DNA of 64,000 nt from Pseudomonas chlororaphis subsp. chlororaphis (GTDB taxonomy: Bacteria; Pseudomonadota; Gammaproteobacteria; Pseudomonadales; Pseudomonadaceae), in assembly GCF_003945765.1 (NCBI RefSeq), contig NZ_CP027712.1, positions 4,154,001 through 4,218,000 of the forward strand, written 5' to 3'. A model generated the notes under the pieces. It did no database searches, was not told where the DNA came from, and was given only the letters and a program-made list of their open reading frames with translations. Within the stretch, counting starts at the first letter, position 1; each line of letters starts with the position of its first letter. This document shows, piece by piece, positions 1 to 8,613 of this stretch. The translations under genes were made by a program, and so were the position numbers.

Positions 1-848
1 CTACGCCGACCAAATACCAGTAAGTCAGGGGAAACACCCAGAGGCTGATGGTCGGTCGCTACAAACACAAGACGACCATTAGGCTTGAGACCCAAGGTCA
101 GATCCACCTGTGCTGCGCCTGATCCTACCGTTGAGAGCACTACTGTCGCTCCACCTAAACGTGCGAGGGCCTCCCCTGCACTCCCCTCAGTACTGTCGAT
201 GTATTCGTCAGCTCCAAGCTTGCGGGCCAGGGCTTCCTTGGCGCGACCACGGCTCACCGCTACCGTGCGGAACCCCATTTTATTCGCAAACTGAACGGCA
301 AGATGGCCTAACCCTCCCACGCCATGAATCGCAACCGTATCGCCCGGACGAGCGCCAGAATGACGTAACGCGTTGAATGTTGTAATACCCGCACACATCA
401 GCGGAGCAGCCTCCGCAAAAGACAGCACATTGGGAATCCGCGCTAGAGCATCTTGCGGTACCACCATATATTCGGCATACCCTCCATCGTAACTCGCCCC
501 CACGATCATACGGTCGGTGCAGTTGGTGAAGTCGCCCTGACGGCAATACTCACAGTTAGAACAACTCCCCCCGTGCCAGCCAACTCCCACACGGTCTCCA
601 GGTTTCCAGGTCGTCACCTCGGCGCCTACCGAGTCGATCTCACCGGCCACTTCATGCCCAGGTACTCGGGGATAAGTCACACCCAGCATGCCCATTCGAG
701 CAATATTTTCCCCAGCACAGACGCCACACGCATGTACTTTGACCCTAACCTGTCGTGGACCAGGTACGGGTACGGGAACCTGGGACACGACGAAAGTTCC
801 CCCTACCTCTACGGCCTGTACCGCCTTCATTAGCATTGTCTCAGTCAT
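1..848 (-). CDS. Zinc-dependent alcohol dehydrogenase (partial, C-terminus outside window)
   Basis: Medium-chain dehydrogenase/reductase that would oxidise an alcohol or reduce an aldehyde with NAD(P). I translated 282 codons without a stop. The N-terminal GroES-like domain shows the catalytic-zinc region (HACGVCAGEN near residues 38-47, then PGHEVAGEI near 64) and the four structural-zinc cysteines in the CSNCEYC...C cluster near 95-108. The Rossmann motif GVGGLGHLAVQFA follows near residue 180. The ATG at 848 has GGAGGTG a few bases upstream. The gene runs off the window start. The SDR gene lies 56 bases upstream on the same strand, so the two are probably one redox operon. Substrate is unknown. 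Confidence 0.9.
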   Translation of the reverse strand, partial: MTETMLMKAVQAVEVGGTFVVSQVPVPVPGPRQVRVKVHACGVCAGENIARMGMLGVTYPRVPGHEVAGEIDSVGAEVTTWKPGDRVGVGWHGGSCSNCEYCRQGDFTNCTDRMIVGASYDGGYAEYMVVPQDALARIPNVLSFAEAAPLMCAGITTFNALRHSGARPGDTVAIHGVGGLGHLAVQFANKMGFRTVAVSRGRAKEALARKLGADEYIDSTEGSAGEALARLGGATVVLSTVGSGAAQVDLTLGLKPNGRLVFVATDHQPLGVSPDLLVFGRR

Positions 849-904
849 TACACACCTCCCAATTAGAGGGCAATAGAAACCGGATGCGGTTTCGTTTGCC
901 CGAT

Positions 905-1654
905 TCAGTTGCTTGAGCCGCCATTCATCAGAATTTCTTCACCGGTAATGAAGAACGATTGGTCGCTGGCGAGAAATTCCGCGATATCAGCGACATCTTG
1001 TGCCTTTGCGAGCCTCCCAATCGGGATCGTCTCGAGCAAACTCTTTTTGTAAGGATCGTCGTCACCGACTCCGGTGAAGATGCCGGCGCCGTCGATCGGG
1101 CCAGGGACAAGTGAATTGACGGTGACTTTGCGATGACCGATTTCCTGGGCTAACACCCGCACGAGATATTTCGGCGCGGATTTGCTAGTCCCGTAAAGAC
1201 CAAGTCCTGGTTGCGGGCGCGATGTCGAGCTGGAGGCAATATTGATGATTCGGCCGCCATCAGCGATGTGGCGAGCTGCAGCCTGCATGACGAAGTAGGG
1301 ACCCTTGGTATTAACGCGAAAGAGTAGATCAAAGTCCTCCTCGGTCACGTCGACCACCTGAATGTTGACCTTTTCTATGCCCGCGTTGGCCACGACAATA
1401 TCGATTTTGCCGAATGTCCTGAGCCCGGCCTGAAACAACGCTTCAATTTCAACAACGTTGGACACATCTGCTTGTACGCTGATCGCCTTGACACCTTCAG
1501 CTATCGCCGCAGCCACTACTTCATCAGCAGGTGCTTTGTCTCTCGAGTAATTGATCACGACATTGGCACCGCGTTCGGCCAGGCGTAGCACAATGGCGCG
1601 CCCGAGCCCCTTGGACGATCCCGTGACTATTGCAACTTTTCCTTGCAAACTCAT
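905..1654 (-). CDS. SDR family NAD(P)-dependent oxidoreductase
   Basis: Classical short-chain dehydrogenase of 249 residues, the usual family length. It has the cofactor glycine motif TGSSKGLG near residues 11-18, the NAG motif (VANAGIE) near 88, a catalytic serine in the IASSSTS stretch, and YGTSK (Tyr-xxx-Lys) near 154-158. The C-terminal NGG tail matches 3-oxoacyl-reductase or glucose-dehydrogenase-like members. AGGAG precedes the ATG by about nine bases. The alcohol dehydrogenase gene follows 56 bases downstream on the same strand. The substrate cannot be read from the sequence. Confidence 0.9.
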   Translation of the reverse strand: MSLQGKVAIVTGSSKGLGRAIVLRLAERGANVVINYSRDKAPADEVVAAAIAEGVKAISVQADVSNVVEIEALFQAGLRTFGKIDIVVANAGIEKVNIQVVDVTEEDFDLLFRVNTKGPYFVMQAAARHIADGGRIINIASSSTSRPQPGLGLYGTSKSAPKYLVRVLAQEIGHRKVTVNSLVPGPIDGAGIFTGVGDDDPYKKSLLETIPIGRLAKAQDVADIAEFLASDQSFFITGEEILMNGGSSN

Positions 1655-2298
1655 GACTGCATACTCCTGTTAATTAACTGCGTTGAATAAAACTGGAGGC
1701 GTGGGGTATGTGAGTGTATTCGACGAAGTCGTCGATCAAGGTCATCCTGTTTACAGCTAGATAGTCCTCTATGTCTGAAGATTAAGTGTAATTAATCGGA
1801 CCTCAATGGAAAGCCCATAAAATCCAGACAAACAATCCAGGAAACACGTCCAATCCCTTGCGGATACTGCTTGTACAGCTTGGCAACCGTTTCTGGCTTC
1901 GAGGCGTCAAGTTCTATGACCTCAACTTGATAGGCTGGTTGATAGATCGCTTTATTCGAAGTGGCAAACCTCTCCGTGTTTGTTACTGTTCGTCTCTGAA
2001 CATCAGAATCAGCAAGTGTCTATCGGTCTGGATAACGGCCACAGCGACTGACACTCCTCCTGCACATATATAGATGAGACGACCACATCGGTCCGACCAC
2101 CCTCCAGGACTTCAACTTCGATACAAATATTGCGCCCTTGCATAGCGCCTCCGACATTGGCGAAGTACTGGAGATCAAGCTGATGACCGGCCATAGTTAT
2201 AACGTGGAGGTGGCCAGTAACTTCATTCCGCCCAATCTGATCAAGGCCGAGGCAAAGTCCGCGCCGCGAGTGGCGGATGCTGAACGAACATGAGCGGA
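1655..2298. other. Gene-poor interval with a possible coding remnant
   Basis: No intact gene is evident. From 2078 to 2293 the plus strand is open for about 71 codons, starting directly after an in-frame stop at 2075-2077 and ending at TGA 2291-2293. It has ordinary codon use and a plausible soluble composition (...GEVLEIKLMTGHSYNVEV...). It lacks a start codon with a ribosome binding site, so I read it as the 3' end of a lost gene of unknown identity. The rest (1655-2077) should hold the promoter of the SDR operon. I see nothing else in it. Confidence 0.35.
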
Positions 2299-3216
2299 TC
2301 AGAGCGAATCCGGAGACTCAAGAGATGACAGCATCAACACCTCAAACCATTCGATGAACGCATTGAGCCGACGCGAGCGTTGGCGTCGATGTGGGTACAG
2401 CAGCGAGACAGGCATCGACGCGGCCCGAAACTCGGGCATGACTTCCACCAGTTGCCTGGAATCGAGCAGGTGTTGCACATCGAACCGGGGGATCTGAATC
2501 AACCCCATTCCCGCCATGCAGCAGGCGATATAGCTCTCGGCATTATTGACGATCACCCAGCTGGGTACTGCCACCTCATGGGTCTTGCCATCGCTTACAT
2601 ACTCCCAAGGTAACTCACGACCGTTATTCGGCGAGGCATACCCTACCGAGAAATGCCCATGTGTCAGGTCTCCCGGCTCCTTCGGGGTGCCATGCTGGCG
2701 AAGATAATCAACAGAGGCACAGTTGATCAGCGCGATATGCCCGATCGTCCGGGCGAACAGACTGCTGTCGAGCAGATGGCCAACGCGGACGACGCAGTCG
2801 ACCCCTTCCTGCACCAGATCGATAGCGCGATCTGTGGAGCCCAAGGCGAGCTGCAGTTCTGGATAGCTGCGCTTGAGAGTCGGCAGGGCCGGTGCGATCA
2901 GCCTTCGGGCGATACGGCTGGGAACATTGATGTTCAAGCGTCCAGAGACCTGGTGTTGATGCAGCTGAAACAGCCGCTGGATGTCGTCAGCATCCGCCAG
3001 TAGCCGTCGTACCCGCTCCAGCAACTGAGTGCCATCGGCGGTCAATTGCACCCGTCGTGTCGTTCGATGCAATAGCCGTACGCCCAGATCTGTCTCCAAC
3101 TCCTGAATAGCGGCAGATACCGAAGCCCGCGGCAATTCGAGCATGTGGGCCGCCTTGATGAAGCTGCCCATTTCGGAGACCTGAATGAAAATACGGTACT
3201 GGATAAGCTTGTCCAT
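2299..3216 (-). CDS. LysR family transcriptional regulator
   Basis: A 305-residue protein of standard LysR length. The N-terminal winged helix-turn-helix covers residues 1-60 (GSFIKAAHMLELPRASVSAAIQELE, then LGVRLLHRTTRRV). A periplasmic-binding-protein-like effector domain fills the rest, with the VPSRIARRLIAPALPTL stretch typical of the CrgA/AaeR-like branch. It is the last gene of a minus-strand run, starting eight bases after the DUF924 stop, so it is probably co-transcribed with the Kef antiporter genes. Its target and inducer are unknown. Confidence 0.9.
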   Translation of the reverse strand: MDKLIQYRIFIQVSEMGSFIKAAHMLELPRASVSAAIQELETDLGVRLLHRTTRRVQLTADGTQLLERVRRLLADADDIQRLFQLHQHQVSGRLNINVPSRIARRLIAPALPTLKRSYPELQLALGSTDRAIDLVQEGVDCVVRVGHLLDSSLFARTIGHIALINCASVDYLRQHGTPKEPGDLTHGHFSVGYASPNNGRELPWEYVSDGKTHEVAVPSWVIVNNAESYIACCMAGMGLIQIPRFDVQHLLDSRQLVEVMPEFRAASMPVSLLYPHRRQRSRRLNAFIEWFEVLMLSSLESPDSL

Positions 3217-3224
3217 AATAATGC

Positions 3225-3776
3225 CTAACCGGCGAAGCCCCCCTCCTCCAGAAAACGCTTTTCCTCAGGCGTACTCTCGCGTCCGAGCAGCCGATTGCGA
3301 TGGGGGAAACGAGCAAATCGGCGGATGACGTCCCGATGCCCTTCGGCATGGGCGAGCCAGGGTTGCCCCAATCGAGTATTGAGCAGGACCGAAAAGTCCT
3401 GGTCGACGAGGTCCTCGGAATGGGCAAAGGGCAGGCAGAAGAACAGCCTCAGGTCAGCATCGACCGCCTCCATATACCCCGCTGCCTGCGCCAGGCGGGC
3501 GACATGTCGGGCCAGGGTGTCCGTTGCGTACATGTCCGCGGTGCCACGAAAGGCGTTGCGCGGAAACTGGTCGAGCAGGATCAGCAGCGCCAGCGCGCCC
3601 TCGGGGGTATCCAGCCAAGCGTCGCGTTCACCGCGAACCACCGACCGATGCAGGTCGAGAAAACGCTCGCGAAAGCGTCGGTCGAACGCTGGGTCCTTGG
3701 CGAACCACTGATTGGCGCCCGCCTCCCGCCAGAACCGGACGACGGCAGTTGCCTGCGTGTCGATGATAGAGGCCAT
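3225..3776 (-). CDS. DUF924 family protein
   Basis: A 183-residue soluble protein of the DUF924 family. Typical motifs are WF.KDPAFDRRFRERF near residues 24-41, LILLDQFPRNAFRGTADMYATD near 66-87, and the FFCLPFAHSEDL region near 113. The family is alpha-helical and resembles TPR folds; its biochemical role is not established. A start at 3782 overlaps the antiporter stop as ATGA, but the ATG at 3776 sits nine bases from AAGGA and is preferred. The tight packing implies translational coupling with the upstream antiporter gene. Confidence 0.8.
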   Translation of the reverse strand: MASIIDTQATAVVRFWREAGANQWFAKDPAFDRRFRERFLDLHRSVVRGERDAWLDTPEGALALLILLDQFPRNAFRGTADMYATDTLARHVARLAQAAGYMEAVDADLRLFFCLPFAHSEDLVDQDFSVLLNTRLGQPWLAHAEGHRDVIRRFARFPHRNRLLGRESTPEEKRFLEEGGFAG

Positions 3777-3778
3777 GA

Positions 3779-5533
3779 TCATCGGTCCTTGGCGACCGCA
3801 TTGCCCAGGATCATGGACTTGCCGGCATAAATGCCACCCGCTACCTCCAGCGCCAGACGCTCGGCGTCCTTGCGGCGTAGATCGGCGGCAATCTCCTCGG
3901 CCCCATCGGGTGTCGCGCCCAGCACCTTCGATGCCTCTTGCCCAAAGGTCATGGCCGACTCGAAGGTGACGCGGATCTGGTAATCCACATCGGCGTTGAT
4001 CAGTTCGATAGCGTGCTCCCGGTCGAGTGCGCGTGCCAGCACACGGGCATGGGGGAACCGGGTCTTGGCATACTCGACGATTCGCGTGGCGGCCTTGCGG
4101 TCGTCGACGCATACCAGGATGGCGCGGGCGTGGTGCGCCCCGGCGGCATGCAATATGTCGGGGTAGGTGCCGTCGCCGTAGTACACCTTGAAGCCGAAAT
4201 CCTTGGCGTCGCGTATAACCTGAGGCTGGTTGTCGATGATGGAGATATCGGCGCCCATCGCCAGCACATGCTGACTCACGATCTGCCCAAAACGGCCAAA
4301 GCCGATGATCAGCACGCTGCCGGCCAGATTCTCCGGCGCCTGCGTGCCTTCCAGGGAGGCTCCGTGCTTGGGTCCCCAACGCCGGTAGACGATGACCACC
4401 AACGGCGTCAGAGCCATGGAGAGCACGACCACGGCAGTCATGTTGGCGTTGACCTGCGGGGCTATCACCCCACTGGCCAAGGCGGCGCCAAAGAGCACAA
4501 AGGCGAACTCACCGCCCTGGGCCATCAGCACGGCCCGGTCCATGGCATCGGCGTGGGAACTCCTCGTCAACCGCGCCAGGCTGTAGATACACAGTGACTT
4601 GACGGCCATCATCGCCAGCACGCCGGCGACGATGAGCGGCCAATTGCGTGCGACCACCGTCAAGTCCAGCGACATCCCGACGCCCAGGAAGAACAGCCCC
4701 AGCAGCAAACCACGGAAGGGTTCGATATCCGCCTCGAGCTGGTGACGGAAAGTCGACTCCGACAACAGCACCCCGGCGAGGAAGGCCCCCATGGCCATGG
4801 ACAGACCGCCCAGTTGCATCAACAGTGCCGCGCCCAGCACCACCAGCAATGCGGCCGCGGTCATCACCTCGCGCGCCCTGGAGTTGGCCAGGATGTAAAA
4901 CAACGGGTTGAGCAGCCAGGTCCCCACGGCGACCAGCGCCGCGAGTGAACCTGCCGCGATGCCGATACTGGCCCAGCGCGAGTCGGCAACCGGCGCAGAA
5001 GGATCGAGAGGGGCGATAAACGCCACCAGCGCCAACAGCGGTACGATCAACAGGTCTTCGAAAAGCAGTATCGCCACGATTTTCTGCCCGCGTGCCGCGG
5101 CAATGTCGCCACGCTCGCCCAACAACTGCATGACGATGGCGGTGGACGTGAGCACAAATCCCATCGCGCTGACGAAAGACACCGCCAGCGGAAAACCGAA
5201 CGCCAACCCTACCCCGGTCAGCAACACACCGCAGGTCAGTGTCTGCAGACTGCCCAGGCCGAAGATGTCGCGCCGCATGCTCCACAGATGAGAGGGGCGC
5301 ATTTCCAGCCCGATGACAAAGAGAAACATCACCACCCCTAACTCGGCGGTGTGCAAGATGGTCTGCGGGTCGTTGAACAGGCCCAGCCCGAAGGGACCGA
5401 TCACCAGCCCCGCCGCCAGATAGCCCAGTACGGAGCCCAGGCCCAGGCGTTTGAACAGGGGCACTGCCACCACCGCCGCCCCCAGTAAGGTCACGACCTT
5501 GACCAGATCACCCGCGCTGCCCTCTACCGACAT
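3779..5533 (-). CDS. Kef-type cation:proton antiporter (CPA2) with TrkA-N domain
   Basis: Inner-membrane CPA2 antiporter of 584 residues, likely K+/H+ exchange or K+ efflux. The N-terminal half has about 12 hydrophobic segments, including the CPA2 stretch VLTSTAIVMQLL near residue 127 and FEDLLIVPLLALVAF near 160. A cytosolic RCK/TrkA-N domain begins with the nucleotide motif GSVLIIGFGRFGQ near 405, followed by YYGDGTYPDIL near 453, a pattern of KefB/KefC-like proteins. ATG 5533 was chosen over 5554 because GGGAG lies seven bases before it. It follows a small membrane-protein gene by 27 bases and overlaps or abuts the DUF924 gene. Glutathione gating is possible but not shown. Confidence 0.88.
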   Translation of the reverse strand: MSVEGSAGDLVKVVTLLGAAVVAVPLFKRLGLGSVLGYLAAGLVIGPFGLGLFNDPQTILHTAELGVVMFLFVIGLEMRPSHLWSMRRDIFGLGSLQTLTCGVLLTGVGLAFGFPLAVSFVSAMGFVLTSTAIVMQLLGERGDIAAARGQKIVAILLFEDLLIVPLLALVAFIAPLDPSAPVADSRWASIGIAAGSLAALVAVGTWLLNPLFYILANSRAREVMTAAALLVVLGAALLMQLGGLSMAMGAFLAGVLLSESTFRHQLEADIEPFRGLLLGLFFLGVGMSLDLTVVARNWPLIVAGVLAMMAVKSLCIYSLARLTRSSHADAMDRAVLMAQGGEFAFVLFGAALASGVIAPQVNANMTAVVVLSMALTPLVVIVYRRWGPKHGASLEGTQAPENLAGSVLIIGFGRFGQIVSQHVLAMGADISIIDNQPQVIRDAKDFGFKVYYGDGTYPDILHAAGAHHARAILVCVDDRKAATRIVEYAKTRFPHARVLARALDREHAIELINADVDYQIRVTFESAMTFGQEASKVLGATPDGAEEIAADLRRKDAERLALEVAGGIYAGKSMILGNAVAKDR

Positions 5534-5560
5534 AAATGAATCTCCCGTATCCAAGGCATG

Positions 5561-5830
5561 TCAGGCACGGGCGAACTGCCAGAGAGCAATGCCCGCGGCC
5601 AGGGTAGGCATGGCGAAGACCAGCAACAGGATAGGTAACTCTTGGCGCACGCTATACCCCGCGTAGGTGACACCCACCCACATATTGATGCCTGCCATCA
5701 GCAGCCAGAAAGGGACAAAGGCCTTGGTCGCCAGTGCCATGCCCAGGCTGTCCCCGCCCCAAAGCCAGCCGAACAGAATAAACACCAACAGAAGGAGCAG
5801 ACCTCCCGCCATGACCATCAGTACATGCAT
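5561..5830 (-). CDS. Small three-helix membrane protein
   Basis: An 89-residue hydrophobic protein with three predicted membrane segments, near residues 4-26, 36-57 and 66-85. The ATG at 5830 has an excellent AGGAGG seven bases upstream, which fixes the start even though the frame stays open further upstream. It is the first gene of the run leading to the Kef antiporter, DUF924 protein and LysR regulator. An ancillary or stabilising role for the antiporter is plausible from position only. I do not recognise a named family. Confidence 0.7.
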   Translation of the reverse strand: MHVLMVMAGGLLLLLVFILFGWLWGGDSLGMALATKAFVPFWLLMAGINMWVGVTYAGYSVRQELPILLLVFAMPTLAAGIALWQFARA

Positions 5831-6559
5831 GTCCAACCTCCTGGTTCGCGCAACGTCAGGCTGGGCAAAACGCCCTGCCCCGACAAGCCTCGCGCAATAA
5901 GCAAAAAAACGCTGTTGCGCCTCGCGGGCACAGGCGAAAATACCGATGTTGAGAAGCCACACACCGCCCATGCATCGGGTGCGCTGTCCTGCATGGGCAA
6001 TCGAAAGGGAGCTGCGGCGCTTCGCGTAGAATCGCCCCCCTGCAAGACTGTGCCCTACCGCAGGAACCGCGACGACAGACCCATAGGCGTACAGCTCTGT
6101 TGCAGTCAGCGAAACCATCTGGTTCAGGTCGCGTGCAAGCAGACCACCCAAGACCCTGGCCTCACTACCGGCGAGAAATACAATTGCTCCAGTGACAGAA
6201 TGGCGACCATGGGAAATATCCGCCCTGCCTGCTGGATAGCGTTGAAGTCTAGGTAAGAGGGACTGACAGATAAACTCGCCCAATCTGGATAGACAATCCC
6301 AAAATTCCGCCCAGTTCAAACTGCCTTTTTCATAAAAGACAACAGCTTGATGTCAGCCATATGTCATCGAGCATTTTTCTGTTTGGCTATCGGCCACCGT
6401 GCCCGCCACTGCGCACAGTAATCAGCGGTGACATGCTGTACTCGCCGATCCAGATTCCATTTTGGCAATGGAGGACGCTTTCGGGATGACAACCAAGCTA
6501 CGCCCTTCCTCGTATAATCCGCATTCTCGAATTCGACCCTCCTTGCACAAGGTGATCTG
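5831..6559. other. Divergent intergenic region with candidate promoter
   Basis: This 729-base region separates the minus-strand Kef operon from the plus-strand YdcF-like gene. A consensus -10 hexamer TATAAT lies at 6513-6518, about 42 bases before the YdcF start, without a clear -35 at normal spacing. The minus-strand frame upstream of the small membrane protein stays open to 6319, but it has no homologous look and no ribosome site. I see no RNA gene or mobile element here. Confidence 0.4.
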
Positions 6560-7183
6560 ATGACGAACGAAGAGCTGCAGGCGATCGGTGACTACGTAAT
6601 GCCGGAGATACCGGCCACCCGTTCCGATCTGGCATTGATCTTTGGCACGCGGCACGGCGTTGAAGAGTTCTGCGCGGAGATCGCTACCCTGTGGCACGCT
6701 CAGATGTTTCTGCGGGCTATCGTCTCGGGCGGCCAAACTGGAGAGTTCTCCACCATCGAGGCGCGCGTCATCGCGAGCCGGCTGATGGAACTCGGCATTC
6801 CGGAGACCGCCCTCCTCATAGAGCCCACAGCCACGAACACCGGCGAGAACGTTCGCTTTGCGCGTGCGCTGGCGCAATCGCAACTTGCTCCCGAAGAGTG
6901 GCGCAGCGTCCTTGTCGTCGGCAAGGTTTGCTCGGCGCGGCGATACCTGATGACGCTGCGGCGCCACTGGCCCGAACCCTCGATAAGTGCGCGGTGGATC
7001 AATTATTTCTGCGTCGACAAATCCAGTTGGCATCAAGACCCTGAGTTCTACGCGCGAGTGCTGGGTGAGTATCGAAAGATTCCTGGCTACATCGACAGCG
7101 GACTCCTGCGGGAGCTTGAAGAGCTTGGGCCGTATCCAGAAATTCCTGGTTCAAGCCTGGATCGCATCGATCCAGCGAAATAG
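6560..7183 (+). CDS. YdcF/SanA/ElyC-like DUF218 protein
   Basis: A 207-residue protein resembling cytosolic YdcF-type DUF218 members. The alternation of an acidic/Ser-rich strand (LRAIVSGGQTGEF near residues 51-63), E.TA.NTGENVRFA near 87-102, and VVGKVCSARRYLMTLRRHWP near 118-137 matches the family pattern of nucleotide-like binding loops. No signal peptide or membrane segment is present, unlike SanA and ElyC. AAGGTG lies five bases before the ATG. The gene stands alone. Function in the family is unclear. Confidence 0.75.
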   Translation: MTNEELQAIGDYVMPEIPATRSDLALIFGTRHGVEEFCAEIATLWHAQMFLRAIVSGGQTGEFSTIEARVIASRLMELGIPETALLIEPTATNTGENVRFARALAQSQLAPEEWRSVLVVGKVCSARRYLMTLRRHWPEPSISARWINYFCVDKSSWHQDPEFYARVLGEYRKIPGYIDSGLLRELEELGPYPEIPGSSLDRIDPAK

Positions 7184-8154
7184 AATCCGCCGACAACAGA
7201 GCCGGGTTCCGTCATCTGACAGAAATACTTGTCGACATCTTGGCATCACCGACTGGCGTGCAGGCAGCACGACGTTCTGAAAAGACGCAGTCCGCGGCGG
7301 AGAACACCCTCGCAACTTCCTGCAAGATAGGAAGGTCAAGTTGGTAGTGACGATAAGGTCGTGCCAGTGATGGACCTCTTGCATGCCTGGATGATCGCCC
7401 AGAGCCAGCTCGTACACGGCGGCTCGGTTATTAGCAAAGCGCTGGATTACAGTCTCAAATGCTACGAACTTATTAAAATCGTTTAACCCATTACCCCTCA
7501 TGTCGATCCAGCGGGCAAGTGATATTGCCAAGTCGCTCCCCTCATAGATGGGAGCCGGTTTAAGTGTGCGGGACCGGATGTTCGGAGGCATACTTTCATT
7601 GTTCAGAAATCAAGGATTGTCTATCCATAAATGGCTAGCTTATTTTTAAATTCGAACGTTTTAAAGTAAGCGATATCTCCTGCCACCAGGAGCAGGCCAT
7701 GTAGCAGGCTACTCGATCAAAAGTGAAATTATTTTCATCGACAGGGGAGCAGAAAACAGGTGGATTGATTCCTCGCGACTTGGCACAACAGGGAAGCACA
7801 CTAGTGATTCACTGCAACAGTGCATCGAGTAAAAGCGATCCAGGTACGACTATTTGTTGAGTATCAAAACCTTGGATGCCGAAGAGGTATCCCAGGCAAT
7901 ACCTGCTCTATCGTCACCTCATGCTTTGGCGCTTTGTAGGCACGTCTATTGTCTTACAGTTACCTGGTCATCACCCGTTGATTCCGAGTTGCAGGCACAT
8001 GCTTGGCTTTAATACCACCACGTTACCCGCTCGAGAAACCAGGCCGTAGGGTGCCTACTTCTACTATATCCGCGCCACTCTTGCCACCGGCATCATCGCT
8101 ACAGCCGTAGGTGAGATTGCTCCATATTTTTCCGTCCAATAAAGAGGGAATATC
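7184..8154. other. Gene-poor interval with probable gene decay
   Basis: A 971-base stretch with no convincing intact gene. From about 8050 to 8142 the plus strand encodes a short hydrophobic tail (AYFYYIRATLATGIIATAVGE...) that ends in a stop 12 bases before the next gene and is preceded by an in-frame stop. It looks like the last helix of a lost membrane transporter. A minus-strand ORF (7591-7151) lacks a ribosome site and is not supported. The promoter of the molybdenum hydroxylase operon must lie here, but I cannot place it. Confidence 0.35.
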
Positions 8155-8613
8155 ATGGCTAAGATTAAAGTTAATGGAGATTGGCGAGAAGTTGACGCCT
8201 CGAATGGTCGTCCTCTTTTATGGGCATTACGTGAAGACTTGCAACTCACGGGAACCAAGTTTGGTTGCGGTGCGGCGCTGTGCGGTGCCTGCACCGTGCT
8301 TCTCGATGGCATACCCGTTAGATCCTGCGTGACGCCTGCCGAAGTTGTGACAGGCAGGTCCATCACCACCATCGAAGCGATGGGGAGTTCTAATATTGGC
8401 AAGCGTGTGCAGAAGGCATGGACGGACCTCAATGTCCCCCAATGCGGTTACTGTCAATCGGGTCAAGTAATGGCCGCGGTGGCATTACTTACACAAATAC
8501 CGAAGCCCACCGACCCTGATATTGATCAGGCCATGTCAGGCAACATCTGTCGATGTGGGATGTACCCGCGTATTCGGGCAGCCATTCACCAGATTGCGGA
8601 GAGCCTGGCATGA
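8155..8613 (+). CDS. Molybdenum hydroxylase small subunit, 2Fe-2S (IorA/NicA-like)
   Basis: A 152-residue iron-sulfur subunit of a xanthine-oxidase-family hydroxylase. It carries the plant-type ferredoxin cysteines (FGCGAALCGACTVLLDG, residues 38-54) and the all-helical second cluster domain (QCGYCQSGQ near 101-109, CRCGMYPR near 132-139). Two [2Fe-2S] clusters would carry electrons from the molybdenum centre. GAGG lies eight bases before the ATG. Its stop overlaps the start of the large subunit (ATGA). The closest named relatives are isoquinoline 1-oxidoreductase IorA and nicotinate dehydrogenase NicA; the substrate here is unknown. Confidence 0.92.
   Translation: MAKIKVNGDWREVDASNGRPLLWALREDLQLTGTKFGCGAALCGACTVLLDGIPVRSCVTPAEVVTGRSITTIEAMGSSNIGKRVQKAWTDLNVPQCGYCQSGQVMAAVALLTQIPKPTDPDIDQAMSGNICRCGMYPRIRAAIHQIAESLA

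Noticed and set aside
5831..6319. Upstream extension of the small membrane protein frame
   Set aside because: The extension has no start signal and no membrane or domain pattern, while ATG 5830 has AGGAGG at ideal spacing.
7151..7591. 146-codon minus-strand ORF after the YdcF-like gene
   Set aside because: It has no ribosome binding site, overlaps the 3' end of the YdcF gene, and the C-terminal half has non-protein-like composition. Decay of an older gene cannot be excluded.
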